Positions 1 to 9,159 are shown, numbered from the stretch's first letter. The stretch is 64,000 nt of DNA from Allopusillimonas sp008369125 (GCF_008369125.1 NZ_VOAY01000001.1:992001-1056000), one strand, 5' to 3'. Program-made: numbers and translations. The notes: generated by a model from the letters alone, not told the origin.

Positions 1-483
1 CGGTACGCTCGCTGCCCATCGTTCGTATGTTTTAGGCTGATGCGTGCGGTAAAAAGACGAGTTGACCTCAACCGCCGAAAACACCTGAGCATAGCGTTTA
101 AGATGGCTGCCCTCAGTCGGGAAGATGTCGGTCACGGGGGACGCGAGCCCCCACCCGGCGCACCCTATTCGGATTAGCGGTGCAGTGTTGTCACTGGCTG
201 GGCGAGTACTTGCGGTTCTCTTAGTCTTGGCCAATTTTCCTCCCCATTCTGTATACGTGTTGGTTCGATGGCCACCTTGATCCTGTGCCTGAGCGTAAAA
301 GGCCCCAACGCGGCGTCATCGAAGTTGCTCAGGGGTGTTCGCAGCCGACTACATTGCGACAGCCTTGCAAGCTAGATTCTATTAGCTTAGCAACTTTGAC
401 TCTGCCAAACCAGACTACAACACACGTAAGTTGATAGTCAGTCTCGAGCTCTAGAAGCGTTGACCTGGATAGTTAGTGTTTCT
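1..483. other. non-coding stretch, nothing recognised
   Basis: No gene is visible on either strand downstream of the permease gene that ends at 484. The only structure seen is a short hairpin, five G at 136-140 facing five C at 148-152, with no T-run behind it, so it is not called a terminator. Confidence 0.5.
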
Positions 484-2724
484 TCACACTGCCCCTAACG
501 CCATCTTTTTACGCTTCACCCAGGCCCCGATCAGACGATCTGCGGTAATGCCCAGAAACGCAATACACAAGCCTGCTACCAGGGCTTTGCCAATTTCATT
601 GCCCGAACGTGCTGCGTTAATTTCAGCGCCCAGATCCTGTGTGCCTATTAATGCGGTGATGGCGACCATGAACAAGGCCATGAAGATAACCTGGTTCACG
701 CCCAGCATAAGCTCTGGCAAGGCAATCGGTAGTTCCACTTTTATCAAGCGCTGCAGCCGGGTTGCCCCTTGTTGCGTTGCCGCCTCGATAATCGGTTTAG
801 GTACGCCGCGTAAACCCAGGATGGTATAGCGTATCATCGGCACTACCGCGAACATCAACACCGCGATAATGGCAGACAAATCACTTACCTTGAACAACAT
901 GACGACCGGAATCAGGTAAATAAAGGACGGAAAGGTTTGCAGAAAATCGCAGATGCCTGACGCAAAACGAGACCAGCCTGCGGTACGCGATGCGCCCAAC
1001 CCGATGACAAAGCCCACGCTTACACAAATGACGGCTGCCGTACCAATCATGTACAGCGTCGTCATCGTTTCAGGCCAAAGGCCCGTGGCTGCCGGGAATA
1101 ATATAAGCAAGCCAGCAATCAGCGCCACGGACCAACCGCCCAGGCGATAACCGACTAAAACGATCAGGGCAAGAAAAGTAACCCACGGGATGGCCAGGAA
1201 AAAATTACGTGTTGGAATTAATATTTCCATCAGCGTGAAATTGCGAAATGCCTGAACCGAATCATAAAGATGCAGGTTGATCCAGTCGATTCCGGCGTTC
1301 CAGTATGGGGCCGTGGTAATGCTGTGTTCATCAGACAATAGCGCCAGATCTGGCAGTACGCGTGCAAGCAAAACACTTACAAGAAAAAACACCAGTGCCA
1401 TCACCATGTAAGGATGACGTCGCCACCACGCCAGGGTTGGGTCTGTGTATTTCGGTGTCTTCAATGCGTAAGCACGGCTTAAACGGTCTAGCACCACAGC
1501 GATTACAACAATGGCAATGCCCTGCTCTAACGCCTCGCCCAGGCGCAGCGACTGTAGCGAGGTTAATAACTCACTGCCAAGGCCCGATGCACCAATTAGC
1601 GCCGCCAGCACAATCATGGCCAGGGTTTGCATAATGCCCTGGTTCAACCCAACCAAGAGCACGGAGCGCGCCGTTGGCATTTGTACCTTCCACAATAACT
1701 GCCAGCGCGTGCAGCCCATCATCTGGCCAGCCTCAAGTACTCCCTTTTGCACACTTTCCAGGCCTAGTGCAATGCAACGGGCAACAGGCGGTACCGCGAA
1801 CAAAGCCGTCGCGATCATGGCGGGTACATCGCCTACGCCATACAGCACCACAATAGGCACCAGGTACGCAAACGGCGGCATACTCTGCAAGATATCAAAC
1901 AGAGGTGTTATGGCACGTTTGAAACGCGAGCTTTTGCTCATCAATACGCCGGCCACCAGACCGATCAAAAACACCAAAGGTACGGTGATAAGCACAAGCG
2001 AAAACGTTTGCATCGATGCCTGCCAAACGCCAAACAAGGCCAGATACGTAAACGCAACGGCGCCGAGCAGCGCGCTACGCCATCCGCCAACCCAGTGCCC
2101 CAAGAGCGCCGCCAGGCCCGCCACGGTTATCCATGGAAGTGCCGGAATGCTTTTAGAGAAACCATCAAAAAATATCGACTCGGACAAGTGCAAGGGATAG
2201 GCCAGCACTGATGCAAGGCCACGCGTTACGTCACGGGGCGAAAATCCGTATGATGTCCCGTCGAAAAAACGAACCCCGTACACCAACCATTCGAAGAACG
2301 CGTCGATCCAGTTTTTAAGAGGGAAAATCCAGTCAGATGGATAATGTGCAACCCAGTCGAGCCGACTTGCCGCAAATTGGCCCAGCGCGATAATCGCAAG
2401 CGCAGCGACCCAAAATAAAAGCCGATGACGTATTGGTTTGACGCCACTGTTTGTCAGTGACGTGGCAACGGGATTAGCAACATGCCCTGCCTCAATGGTG
2501 GGTGCAGCTAACTGCTGCGCACCTGAAATAGTTTTATTTAAAGCGTTTGCATCTTGAGCAGCGTTGCTTGAAGCTTGAGCAGCCAAGGCAGACTTACTTG
2601 AACCTTGCGTAGGCAAGACAGCCTTATTTGAAGCCTGTACAGCTGAGGCTGGCTTATTTGAAGCGTGTGCGCCCGCAGCCGCTTTGCGTGGTCCATTATT
2701 AGGTAAGGTGACAGTTTGGCTCAT
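484..2724 (-). CDS. proW: double-domain glycine betaine/choline-type ABC permease (ProW-like)
   Basis: Inner-membrane permease of an osmoprotectant or choline ABC importer. The 746-residue product is about twice the length of a usual ProW. It carries two complete permease domains in tandem: each has several hydrophobic segments and an EAA-type ATPase-contact loop, EAGQMMGCTRWQ near residue 331 and EAATQQGATRLQ near residue 647. One chain could therefore supply both halves of the channel. Residues 1-95 form a soluble Ala/Ser/Asn/Lys-rich tail that includes five 10-residue repeats. The start ATG overlaps the stop of the ATPase gene by 4 bp, indicating translational coupling. Family and domain duplication are clear; the substrate (betaine, choline or proline) is inferred. 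Confidence 0.88.
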   Translation of the reverse strand: MSQTVTLPNNGPRKAAAGAHASNKPASAVQASNKAVLPTQGSSKSALAAQASSNAAQDANALNKTISGAQQLAAPTIEAGHVANPVATSLTNSGVKPIRHRLLFWVAALAIIALGQFAASRLDWVAHYPSDWIFPLKNWIDAFFEWLVYGVRFFDGTSYGFSPRDVTRGLASVLAYPLHLSESIFFDGFSKSIPALPWITVAGLAALLGHWVGGWRSALLGAVAFTYLALFGVWQASMQTFSLVLITVPLVFLIGLVAGVLMSKSSRFKRAITPLFDILQSMPPFAYLVPIVVLYGVGDVPAMIATALFAVPPVARCIALGLESVQKGVLEAGQMMGCTRWQLLWKVQMPTARSVLLVGLNQGIMQTLAMIVLAALIGASGLGSELLTSLQSLRLGEALEQGIAIVVIAVVLDRLSRAYALKTPKYTDPTLAWWRRHPYMVMALVFFLVSVLLARVLPDLALLSDEHSITTAPYWNAGIDWINLHLYDSVQAFRNFTLMEILIPTRNFFLAIPWVTFLALIVLVGYRLGGWSVALIAGLLILFPAATGLWPETMTTLYMIGTAAVICVSVGFVIGLGASRTAGWSRFASGICDFLQTFPSFIYLIPVVMLFKVSDLSAIIAVLMFAVVPMIRYTILGLRGVPKPIIEAATQQGATRLQRLIKVELPIALPELMLGVNQVIFMALFMVAITALIGTQDLGAEINAARSGNEIGKALVAGLCIAFLGITADRLIGAWVKRKKMALGAV
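2534..2683 (-). repeat. five 30-bp tandem repeats inside the permease gene
   Basis: Five consecutive 30-bp units start at 2534, 2564, 2594, 2624 and 2654. Each begins with a variant of ttatttgaagc on the plus strand. They encode degenerate 10-residue units of the ASNKxA type at about residues 15-64, ahead of the first membrane segment. The unit is a codon multiple, so copy-number change would keep the frame. Confidence 0.8.
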
Positions 2725-3749
2725 TGGAATAACGCCCTCGCCAAATGCTCTCGGTTTACCTGGCCCACTACTATGCCAGCAGCGTCGACAACAGGTAAGG
2801 CCTGATCCGCTTCGATGACGCGCTTTGCGATTTTTTCCAATACATCTGTGTTCTTGATCGTAATTTGGCTGCCGGCAAGGTTAATGTCCCCAGGGTTTGC
2901 TGGCACCATGATTTTTTGCGCAGTAATCAATTTTGCACGCGGTGCGTGCTGTACGAATTTTTTCACGTAGTCATCTGCCGGCGTCATTAACAACTCTTCA
3001 GCAGTGCCAATTTGCGCCAAACGACCATCCTTCATAATGGCGATACGGTCACCTAGACGCACGGCTTCATCAAAGTCATGCGTGACGAACACGATGGACT
3101 TGTTCAGACGAGACTGCAGGCTGACAAACTCATCTTGCATCTCGCGACGAATCAGCGGGTCAAGCGCCGAAAAAGGCTCATCCAGAAACCAGACATCACA
3201 TTCCCCAATTAGGCTGCGCGCAATGCCGACACGCTGTTGCTGACCGCCGGACAGTTCACTTGGAAAATTGTGCTCGCGCCCCTCAAGACCCACTGTTGCA
3301 ACCAGTTCTTGTGCTTTGGCCAAACGCGCGGCTTTCGGTACGTTTTGGATCTCCAGCGGAAAAGCAATGTTGTCCAATACGGTGCGGTGCGGTAACAGCC
3401 CAAAACTCTGAAACACCATGCCCATTTTGCGCCGACGGATATCGGTCAAACTACTGCGTGAGGCCTGTAATAGATCTATCCCATCAAACAACACCTGGCC
3501 GGCGTTGGGCTCAAGAAGTCGTGTCAAACCTCGTACAAGCGTTGACTTGCCCGAGCCGCTCAAGCCCATGATGACCAGAATCTCACCCGCATAGACATCA
3601 AAACTGACATCGCGTACGGCTGCAATTAAGCCTGCGGACTCGAGGTCGGCGTCGCTTGGATTGTGGTGGTGTTTGTCGAGAAAATCCGTGGCGCCTTTGC
3701 CAAACAACTGCCAGAGATTTTTACAGGAAATTTTTATTGATTTATTCAT
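2721..3749 (-). CDS. proV: glycine betaine/proline-type ABC transporter ATPase (ProV-like)
   Basis: Cytoplasmic ATPase of the importer. Walker A GLSGSGKST lies at residues 62-70, followed by the signature LSGGQQQR and a Walker B ending FLDEPFSALDP. After the ATPase core (to about residue 265) there is one CBS-like module, the usual ProV regulatory tail, ending in a stretch like VVGQVNREHLARAL. A GTG at 3788 would add 13 residues, but the ATG at 3749 gives the family-typical beginning (MNKSIKISCKNLWQLFG) and is preferred. It overlaps the permease gene by 4 bp and is separated from the binding-protein gene by a stem-loop. Confidence 0.9.
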   Translation of the reverse strand: MNKSIKISCKNLWQLFGKGATDFLDKHHHNPSDADLESAGLIAAVRDVSFDVYAGEILVIMGLSGSGKSTLVRGLTRLLEPNAGQVLFDGIDLLQASRSSLTDIRRRKMGMVFQSFGLLPHRTVLDNIAFPLEIQNVPKAARLAKAQELVATVGLEGREHNFPSELSGGQQQRVGIARSLIGECDVWFLDEPFSALDPLIRREMQDEFVSLQSRLNKSIVFVTHDFDEAVRLGDRIAIMKDGRLAQIGTAEELLMTPADDYVKKFVQHAPRAKLITAQKIMVPANPGDINLAGSQITIKNTDVLEKIAKRVIEADQALPVVDAAGIVVGQVNREHLARALFQ

Positions 3750-3911
3750 AGCCGCATCCGTCAAATAAACGCGCAAAAGCGCGGTCACTTTCCGACAGGA
3801 GCAGCGATATGACGATATTGGAGCTGACTCAGAACTAAAACGATAGGGTGTCGGATAAGTGTAGAAAGTGAACGATGGTCATGCGCATCGTGACGCGAAG
3901 ACCAAGAGGCA

Positions 3912-3945
3912 TTGTGCGTGGCTGCACACATGTAGCCACGCACAA
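3912..3945 (-). terminator. intercistronic stem-loop between proX and proV
   Basis: A perfect 12-bp inverted repeat (arms 3912-3923 and 3934-3945, 10-nt loop) begins 8 nt after the binding-protein stop codon. There is no clear T-run, so it fits a 3'-end stabiliser or partial terminator that favours binding-protein mRNA over the downstream ATPase and permease. Confidence 0.65.
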
Positions 3946-3952
3946 CCGGGTA

Positions 3953-4918
3953 TTACTTAGCGCAGGCTGGCATCCATGCGGAAACCTGTTCCTGATGCTT
4001 TTCTATCCATGCAGTGGCAGCAGCGTCATGGCTCATGCCTTCCACATCCGCCAATGCAGCGGCCTGGTCAATCATGGACCCAGTAAAGTCGATGTTTTTA
4101 ATCAACTGATAACCACACGACCATTTTTTCTCGAAACCTGACCAGGCACCCTTCTTCAGATAGCCGCCCTTGGGTGAGCCACAGTCATAGGTTTTGTCTG
4201 GATTCACGCCCCATTTCGGGTCTTCGGTGCAGGCTTTTTCATGTTCCGGAAATTCAACGAATTTACCGGGAAACGCCGCGCCTACCCAGTTGGGGGCCCA
4301 GTTAAACAGCACGATAGGTTCTTTGCGCGCGGCGGCTGACTTTAGTTCGCCAAATAAGGCAGCGGCCGAGCCGGCATTGACCACGGTAAAGTTCAGATCC
4401 AGTGCTTCGATCTTCTCTTTGTCATGTTTAATCCAGTCAACAGGGCCTGCCAGATAGCGCCCCTTTGGGGCTGTCTCAGGTGCAGCAAATTTTTCTGCAC
4501 ATGCATTTAGCGCTTTCCAGTCTGGCAAACCGGGGCAAATGTCTTCCATATAGTCTGGATACCACCAGTCTTCACGTGTTGTTGCTGCATGACTGCCGAG
4601 ATCGACCATGCGGCCAGCGTTAACTTCCTTCATGAAGCTGTCGTTCATCGTGCCTTCCCAGATTTCCATTTGCAAATCCAGGTCGCCCAAGCCCATTGCG
4701 GCAAACTGCCCCTGACTGTCTGACGGCACGATTTTGGTCTCGTAGCCGACTTTTTCAAGCAATTGCTGTGCAACGCGAGCCAGTACTTTTTGGCTTGACC
4801 AATTATTGTCAACGATTTTGATGGGGTCAGTTGATTCGGGCGTGAATGCGTAGGCGGGTGCGGCGATAACACCGGCAGTTAGCAGAAGGCTAACGCTGAG
4901 TTGATTAACGAGTTTCAA
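3953..4918 (-). CDS. proX: glycine betaine/choline-type ABC substrate-binding protein (ProX/OpuAC-like)
   Basis: Periplasmic receptor of the importer and first gene of the leftward operon. A TTG at 4918 is preferred as start: GGAGGG sits 9 nt upstream, and translation from it gives a 24-residue signal peptide ending in APAYA. An ATG further upstream at 5017 would bury this signal behind about 33 non-signal residues. The mature part opens with DPIKIVDNNWSSQKV, typical of the OpuAC fold, and is rich in Trp and Cys, as expected for receptors that hold quaternary amines in an aromatic cage. The exact ligand cannot be read from sequence. A stem-loop and then the ATPase gene follow. Confidence 0.85.
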   Translation of the reverse strand: MKLVNQLSVSLLLTAGVIAAPAYAFTPESTDPIKIVDNNWSSQKVLARVAQQLLEKVGYETKIVPSDSQGQFAAMGLGDLDLQMEIWEGTMNDSFMKEVNAGRMVDLGSHAATTREDWWYPDYMEDICPGLPDWKALNACAEKFAAPETAPKGRYLAGPVDWIKHDKEKIEALDLNFTVVNAGSAAALFGELKSAAARKEPIVLFNWAPNWVGAAFPGKFVEFPEHEKACTEDPKWGVNPDKTYDCGSPKGGYLKKGAWSGFEKKWSCGYQLIKNIDFTGSMIDQAAALADVEGMSHDAAATAWIEKHQEQVSAWMPACAK

Positions 4919-5530
4919 TGGGAAATTCCCTCCATTTGTTGAAAGAGTGATGAAGCCACTCGTTTCAAGGTTTTGACCAATACGCCAGCATTGCCGATAG
5001 AGGCAACACTGATCCATTGATCAGGAGCGCAGTTGTTTTTATTGCACTACAAGAACAAGAGTAGGAGCCATGCAAACAAGCGTGGTCCAGTTGGCGCGCA
5101 CGATAGCGCTTTGGTTGGCGATTACATCGTCAACTAAACAAAACCATGCGGTTCAGAATGTCGGATTTACTTCAGACAGATCGGATGGAGCTACTTTTTT
5201 CCAGCGGTACCCATTGCATGACTGATTAATCGCCCTATGCGAATTTGCCAGTAATGCATTACACCCGGATACGTGGATGAATTGGAAAACAACGAGGTGC
5301 TGCGTACGCTGCGTTTGATCGGTTTTTACGCCGTTTTATTGAAACTAATAGGAACATTATACAAGAAATGAAGCTTTTTTGGCATTTTTTCCTGTTTTGC
5401 GGGATATTGGAGCCTGCTGTGGTCCTCTATTTACCTATGGGCTGCAAGGGATATCCGCCCTGTGGAAGGCGTGTTCTGCAGTATTTCATCCATCCGAAAC
5501 TGGAAATTCAAGCGTAGTACTCACTCACGT
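4919..5530. other. intergenic, promoter side of the proX operon
   Basis: About 600 bp without a convincing gene. It must contain the promoter of the leftward proX operon, but no -35/-10 pair is clear enough to call. The part near 5320-5390 is AT-rich. Confidence 0.4.
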
Positions 5531-5547
5531 TCAAGCACCACGGTGAC

Positions 5548-5760
5548 TCAGCGCCAAAGGTTCATGTCTTCTACACTGACATGTTTGCTTTTTGGCGCCT
5601 TGAGTATGCCTGCCATGTCGAGCATGGGTTTGCTCTTTACCCGAACAGTTATTATTCCGTCTGTCATGACTGACCAGACAAGCCGAGTGCCTGGTTGGGC
5701 TTGCACCTGCGCCCGGATATCGGCTGGAACAGTCGGGCAGTGGGCAGTTACGAGCCCCGC
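5548..5760 (-). pseudogene. remnant of an AbrB/MazE-type antitoxin
   Basis: The translation VPADIRAQVQAQPGTRLVW, followed by a segment ending in SKHVSVEDMN, matches the swapped-hairpin AbrB family, whose members read roughly VTxKGQxTVPADIR...LxPGTxVEW...VSVEDMN. The normal KGQ of the first strand is replaced by HCP (VTAHCPTVPADI). No methionine or ribosome-binding site lies at the expected start; the frame instead runs upstream into a remnant of another gene. No PIN toxin gene follows. Judged a dead antitoxin fragment. Confidence 0.55.
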
Positions 5761-5979
5761 CGAACTCCGCCAGCGCCTGCATGCAGCGCACAGCCAGTTC
5801 GACATAGTGATAAATGGGTATGCGGCCTCACGCATGCGTGTCAGCGGTGAAGGTCGCAGATCTGAGTACAGGCTATGCACAAGCACTGGCTTGCCAAGCT
5901 GGTGATGCAGCTCCGCAAGACGGTTTGATGCGGACGCACTCAACAAACACAGCAGGGTCAGCAGCTGCCCCGCCAGCAA
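5755..5979 (-). pseudogene. frameshifted fragment of an acyl-CoA synthetase (NDP-forming type)
   Basis: Two reading frames together resemble the ligase-CoA/flavodoxin-like region of acetyl-CoA synthetase-type proteins. One frame reads LGKPVLVHSLYSDLRPSPLT; the next, one base out of register, continues PIYHYVELAVRCMQALAEFG. The frame switch falls around 5815-5825 (minus strand ...GCATACCCATTTAT...). Only about 60 residues remain, and the fragment runs directly into the AbrB remnant. Family placement rests on the HSLYxDLRPxPL and VELAVRCMQALAE stretches and is by eye. Confidence 0.5.
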
Positions 5980-6182
5980 CGTCTATGGATTTGTTGCCCG
6001 CTGGCTTTACGCCAGCGGCGAGTGATTTGCATACTGCGGTGTATGACAACGAAAATATCGTTGGGTGATTGCAGTGCTTTGGTCAGCAGGAGTACATAAA
6101 TGTGACGCCAGGCCTAGGTGTTGGAGCGTAATACTGGCCGGTTTAGTCGGAGCTTAAATTTCGATAATCCAATTCTTGTTAT

Positions 6183-7007
6183 TTAGAATTGGTATAAAAC
6201 GTGGGGATTCTTGCACAAGATACGGTCGTAGGCGCTAGGCGTCGGCGCCCAGTCGCGCAGCATGTGCAGCAGCCCTTCATCGTCCGGACGTATTGCTTGT
6301 GTTGGGTGTGGCCAATTGCTGGCCCAAAGACAGCGTTCGGTGTGCTCGCGCGCCAGTACCCTGGCCAGTGCGCCGACATCCTCGTAGTCGGGCGGACCTA
6401 TCCGAGAGGTTTCATAAGCAGCGGAAAGCTTCACGTGGAAGCGCCCCGTATCCAGCAGCTTCCGCAGGCAGTTAAATGCTGGATCCTCTGGTTCGACAGG
6501 CTCCAGGAACTTGCCGATATGATCAATTACGACGGGGCAAGGAAGCGACATGAGCAATGGAGCATACTGTGGAAGATCACGCCCATCCAGTTGCAAGTTA
6601 ATATGCCATCCCAGCGCGGCGATTTCCTCGGCAATAAGTGGAAGTTTGGCCCACGTCATGGTGCCGCCACCGCCTGGAATCAACATAAAACGTACACCCA
6701 CCACACCGAGTGCGTTTAGCCGATCCAGCTCATGGCGTGCAGTGTCGGGTTCAAGAGCGACAATTGCTCGCGCGCTACCCTGCGCACTGGCAAGAGCATC
6801 AAGCGTGCAGCGGTTGTCCAGCCCGTAACCCATAGGCTGAACGATAACGCTTCGCCCAAGCCCTAATGCAGTCTGAAGTTTTGCGTAGGCTGACCATGGA
6901 GCTTGTGGGGGCGAGACAGGGTCTTTCTGCGGAATCGGATAGCGATCCAGATCATAGACATGAATGTGACAATCGCATCCTGGCAGTAGTGTTTCTTCAG
7001 TTTGCAT
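6183..7007 (-). CDS. amidohydrolase, 2-pyrone-4,6-dicarboxylate lactonase-like
   Basis: Predicted metal-dependent hydrolase of the amidohydrolase-2 superfamily (TIM barrel, 274 residues). The amino end carries CDCHIHVYD, the His-x-His pair typical of the family and of PDC lactonase (LigI). Later landmarks are PVVIDHIGKF and WASNWPHP, the latter placing the C-terminal conserved region. The start has an AGGAGG seven bases upstream and overlaps the dehydrogenase gene by 11 bp. Position after a hydroxyacid dehydrogenase in a LacI-headed operon suggests it opens a lactone formed from a sugar acid; that substrate is inference. Confidence 0.82.
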   Translation of the reverse strand: MQTEETLLPGCDCHIHVYDLDRYPIPQKDPVSPPQAPWSAYAKLQTALGLGRSVIVQPMGYGLDNRCTLDALASAQGSARAIVALEPDTARHELDRLNALGVVGVRFMLIPGGGGTMTWAKLPLIAEEIAALGWHINLQLDGRDLPQYAPLLMSLPCPVVIDHIGKFLEPVEPEDPAFNCLRKLLDTGRFHVKLSAAYETSRIGPPDYEDVGALARVLAREHTERCLWASNWPHPTQAIRPDDEGLLHMLRDWAPTPSAYDRILCKNPHVLYQF

Positions 7008-8037
7008 GAGTGCCCTCCTGTGTTGGCTGCGCCAGTCGTTTTCGCAGTTGGTTCAGTCTCCAGGCATCGCCCAAGTTCAAAGCGCCGTCCGGTGCATCGC
7101 CAGCCACCAATTGTGCGAGCTGCCGCACAGAATCCATGGCCTGATGCGTTGCGGCTTCTGGGGTTAGGCCACCAATGTGCGGTGTTGCGATGACTAATGG
7201 GTGCATGGCGAGCTGGCGTGCAGGTTTTTGATCGTCTTCCGACCCGACATCCAGCGCTGCACCCGCGATGAGCCCGTTCTCTAGCGCGTGCAGGAGTGCG
7301 GGCTCGTCAACCAGTTCGCCGCGCGATGCATTGATGAAGAATGATGAGGGCTTCATAAGGCCGAATGCTGCGTCGTTCATCAGCCCTACGGTATCTGGAA
7401 GAGATGGTGCCAGGCATGCGACGTAGTCTGATTTCGTAAGCAGATCGTGAAAATTTATCTGCTGAATTCGCACGTCGTCGACGTCGACGTTGGGGTCGTG
7501 AACAATGATGTTCATTCCGAAGGCTTGCGCCAGCCTACACAGATACCTGCCGATCGTGCCATAGCCAATGACGCCCAGCGTAGCACCACGTAATTCTCGC
7601 CCCATGAATACCGCAGGCTCACGTCCTTCATGGTATACGGCATTGCTTGCTGAAATGCTGCGGCTCAGGTCTATCATCACTCCGATAACCCACTCGGCCA
7701 CTGACGCGCCGAAGCCTGGGGTGGCCCGGGTGACGAGGATGCCGTTGCGGCTCGCCGCGACGATGTCGATATTACTCACATCCACCGCAACACGGCAAAG
7801 CACCGCAAGCCTGGGTAATTGCTCCAAGAGGGTCGCAGGAAAGGATGGCTGGCGAAATGCGACAATGACATCGCAATCGCCTGCTTCATTCAGGATTTGT
7901 TCGTGCGAAGGCTCGGAGTCGTGCTTGTTACGTACTATCGTGCCAAGCGCCTGTAGTTTGGCCAGCGCTTGATCGCCGTAATACAGCATGCAAGATTGCG
8001 GACTGTGGGTAAGATAGATATTGATTTTGTTGGGCAT
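6997..8037 (-). CDS. D-2-hydroxyacid dehydrogenase (NAD-binding)
   Basis: Cytoplasmic oxidoreductase of the D-isomer 2-hydroxyacid dehydrogenase family, 346 residues, usual length. The Rossmann loop is GVIGYGTIGRYL; the catalytic Arg region is INASRGELVDEPAL and the C-terminal His lies in ATPHIGGLTPEA. The start is a few bases after the LacI-type repressor gene, with AGGAAG nine bases upstream, and the end overlaps the hydrolase gene. The three genes form one leftward transcription unit facing a TRAP transporter. A role in oxidising or reducing an imported hydroxy acid is inferred; the substrate is not readable. Confidence 0.86.
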   Translation of the reverse strand: MPNKINIYLTHSPQSCMLYYGDQALAKLQALGTIVRNKHDSEPSHEQILNEAGDCDVIVAFRQPSFPATLLEQLPRLAVLCRVAVDVSNIDIVAASRNGILVTRATPGFGASVAEWVIGVMIDLSRSISASNAVYHEGREPAVFMGRELRGATLGVIGYGTIGRYLCRLAQAFGMNIIVHDPNVDVDDVRIQQINFHDLLTKSDYVACLAPSLPDTVGLMNDAAFGLMKPSSFFINASRGELVDEPALLHALENGLIAGAALDVGSEDDQKPARQLAMHPLVIATPHIGGLTPEAATHQAMDSVRQLAQLVAGDAPDGALNLGDAWRLNQLRKRLAQPTQEGTHAN

Positions 8038-8039
8038 GA

Positions 8040-9110
8040 TTAGCGGCTTCCTGGGCGAGACTGGTGCCGGCCAGTGGATGGTGCAGCAACCGATTTTCGT
8101 ATCGTCAACGTGGGCTCGAAACAGATTTCCTCAGCCTTCAGGTCTGGTTGCGCGATGCGACGCACGGCCCGGTCGACCATGGTGCAGGCCATGTCCTGCA
8201 TCGGCATGCAAATCGATGTCAGTGGCGGCCAGGTGAAGGCGGACAAGGTCAAGTCATCCATACCCACAATAGACATATCATCTGGTATGAGAAGGCCTTG
8301 ATCTCTGATGCCGGCCATAAGGCCGACCGCCATCATGTCGTTCACCGTCACAATACCCGTTGGTCTAGGATCCATATTCACTATTGTTGCGGCCATTTCG
8401 TAGCCCATGCTTGCAAGTTCTGTATCGCCATACCGTGTCGCCGATTTCCCCTCGACCACCCTTCCTGACGCTTTCCCGGACTCTTGATCGATGGCCGCCA
8501 TAAAACCCTCTATTTTTTGGCGTCGGCTGTAGGTCAAACCTTTTGGCATCGCAAACGCCAGGTGCGAATGCCCAAATTCAATTAAGTGTCTGGCAGCTAA
8601 GGTACCCGCAGCCACGTTGTCTGGCAGCACATAGTCGTGCCGGATCGTGCTGCCCGGATCAGGTCCGAGATCAAAGCTGATCACCGCGAGCCCGCGAGCC
8701 ATAGCGGCCTCAATATGTTGCTCGTCACTCAACGACGACACCACAATGACCGCACGTACCCCAAACGCGATAAGGTCATCAAACATCGCGGCTTCGAGTT
8801 GCTTGTCGCGATGCGTGTTGCACAGAAGGACTCTATAGCCGTATTGCTGCTGAGCATAGGTTTCCATGGACATGGCCAATTGGCCAAAAAACGGGTTGGC
8901 CGTCGTTGGGACCAGTAGGCCGAGAATGGGACTACGCCCCGTCTTCAGTTGCCGAGCAGCTTGGTTGGGCCGATAGCCTAATTTGCGAATGGCCTCTTCT
9001 ATGCGTGTATAGGTTTCGGGCCGCATACGGTCGGCTTTTCCGTTGAGCACATTGGATACTGAGCTCACCGAAACATGCGCAAGTCTGGCCACATCTTGTA
9101 TTGTCGTCAC
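8040..9110 (-). CDS. LacI-family transcriptional repressor
   Basis: DNA-binding regulator with an N-terminal LacI helix-turn-helix (DVARLAHVSVSSVSNVLN) and hinge, followed by a periplasmic-binding-protein-like effector domain. At 356 residues it is full length. The start codon is GTG at 9110. It heads the leftward operon with the dehydrogenase and hydrolase, only 2 bp from the former, and sits divergently from the TRAP genes. Two copies of one operator-like sequence lie in the 178-bp gap, which suggests control of both arms in response to the transported sugar acid. Autoregulation and effector are inferred. Confidence 0.9.
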   Translation of the reverse strand: MTTIQDVARLAHVSVSSVSNVLNGKADRMRPETYTRIEEAIRKLGYRPNQAARQLKTGRSPILGLLVPTTANPFFGQLAMSMETYAQQQYGYRVLLCNTHRDKQLEAAMFDDLIAFGVRAVIVVSSLSDEQHIEAAMARGLAVISFDLGPDPGSTIRHDYVLPDNVAAGTLAARHLIEFGHSHLAFAMPKGLTYSRRQKIEGFMAAIDQESGKASGRVVEGKSATRYGDTELASMGYEMAATIVNMDPRPTGIVTVNDMMAVGLMAGIRDQGLLIPDDMSIVGMDDLTLSAFTWPPLTSICMPMQDMACTMVDRAVRRIAQPDLKAEEICFEPTLTIRKSVAAPSTGRHQSRPGSR

Positions 9111-9124
9111 ATTAACATCCAGCT

Positions 9125-9159
9125 ATAACTATATCGATTTACTATATCGATATAGTTAT
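9125..9159. promoter_or_regulatory. putative LacI operator, inverted repeat
   Basis: A 14-bp inverted repeat (arms 9125-9138 and 9146-9159) contains a perfect 16-bp palindrome, actatatcgatatagt, at 9141-9156. A central CG flanked by A/T is usual for LacI-family operators. It lies 15 bp upstream of the repressor start. Confidence 0.65.

Noticed and set aside
136..152. Possible rho-independent terminator (G5/C5 hairpin)
   Set aside because: Short stem, no T-run, and too far from the permease end to be convincing.
5070..5225. Plus-strand frame of about 51 codons with a good Shine-Dalgarno (gtaggag)
   Set aside because: Low-complexity composition, no recognisable family and no partner gene. The Shine-Dalgarno match alone is not enough.
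5462..5905. Plus-strand 147-residue frame
   Set aside because: Antisense of the acyl-CoA synthetase/AbrB remnants; the minus strand shows the recognisable families.
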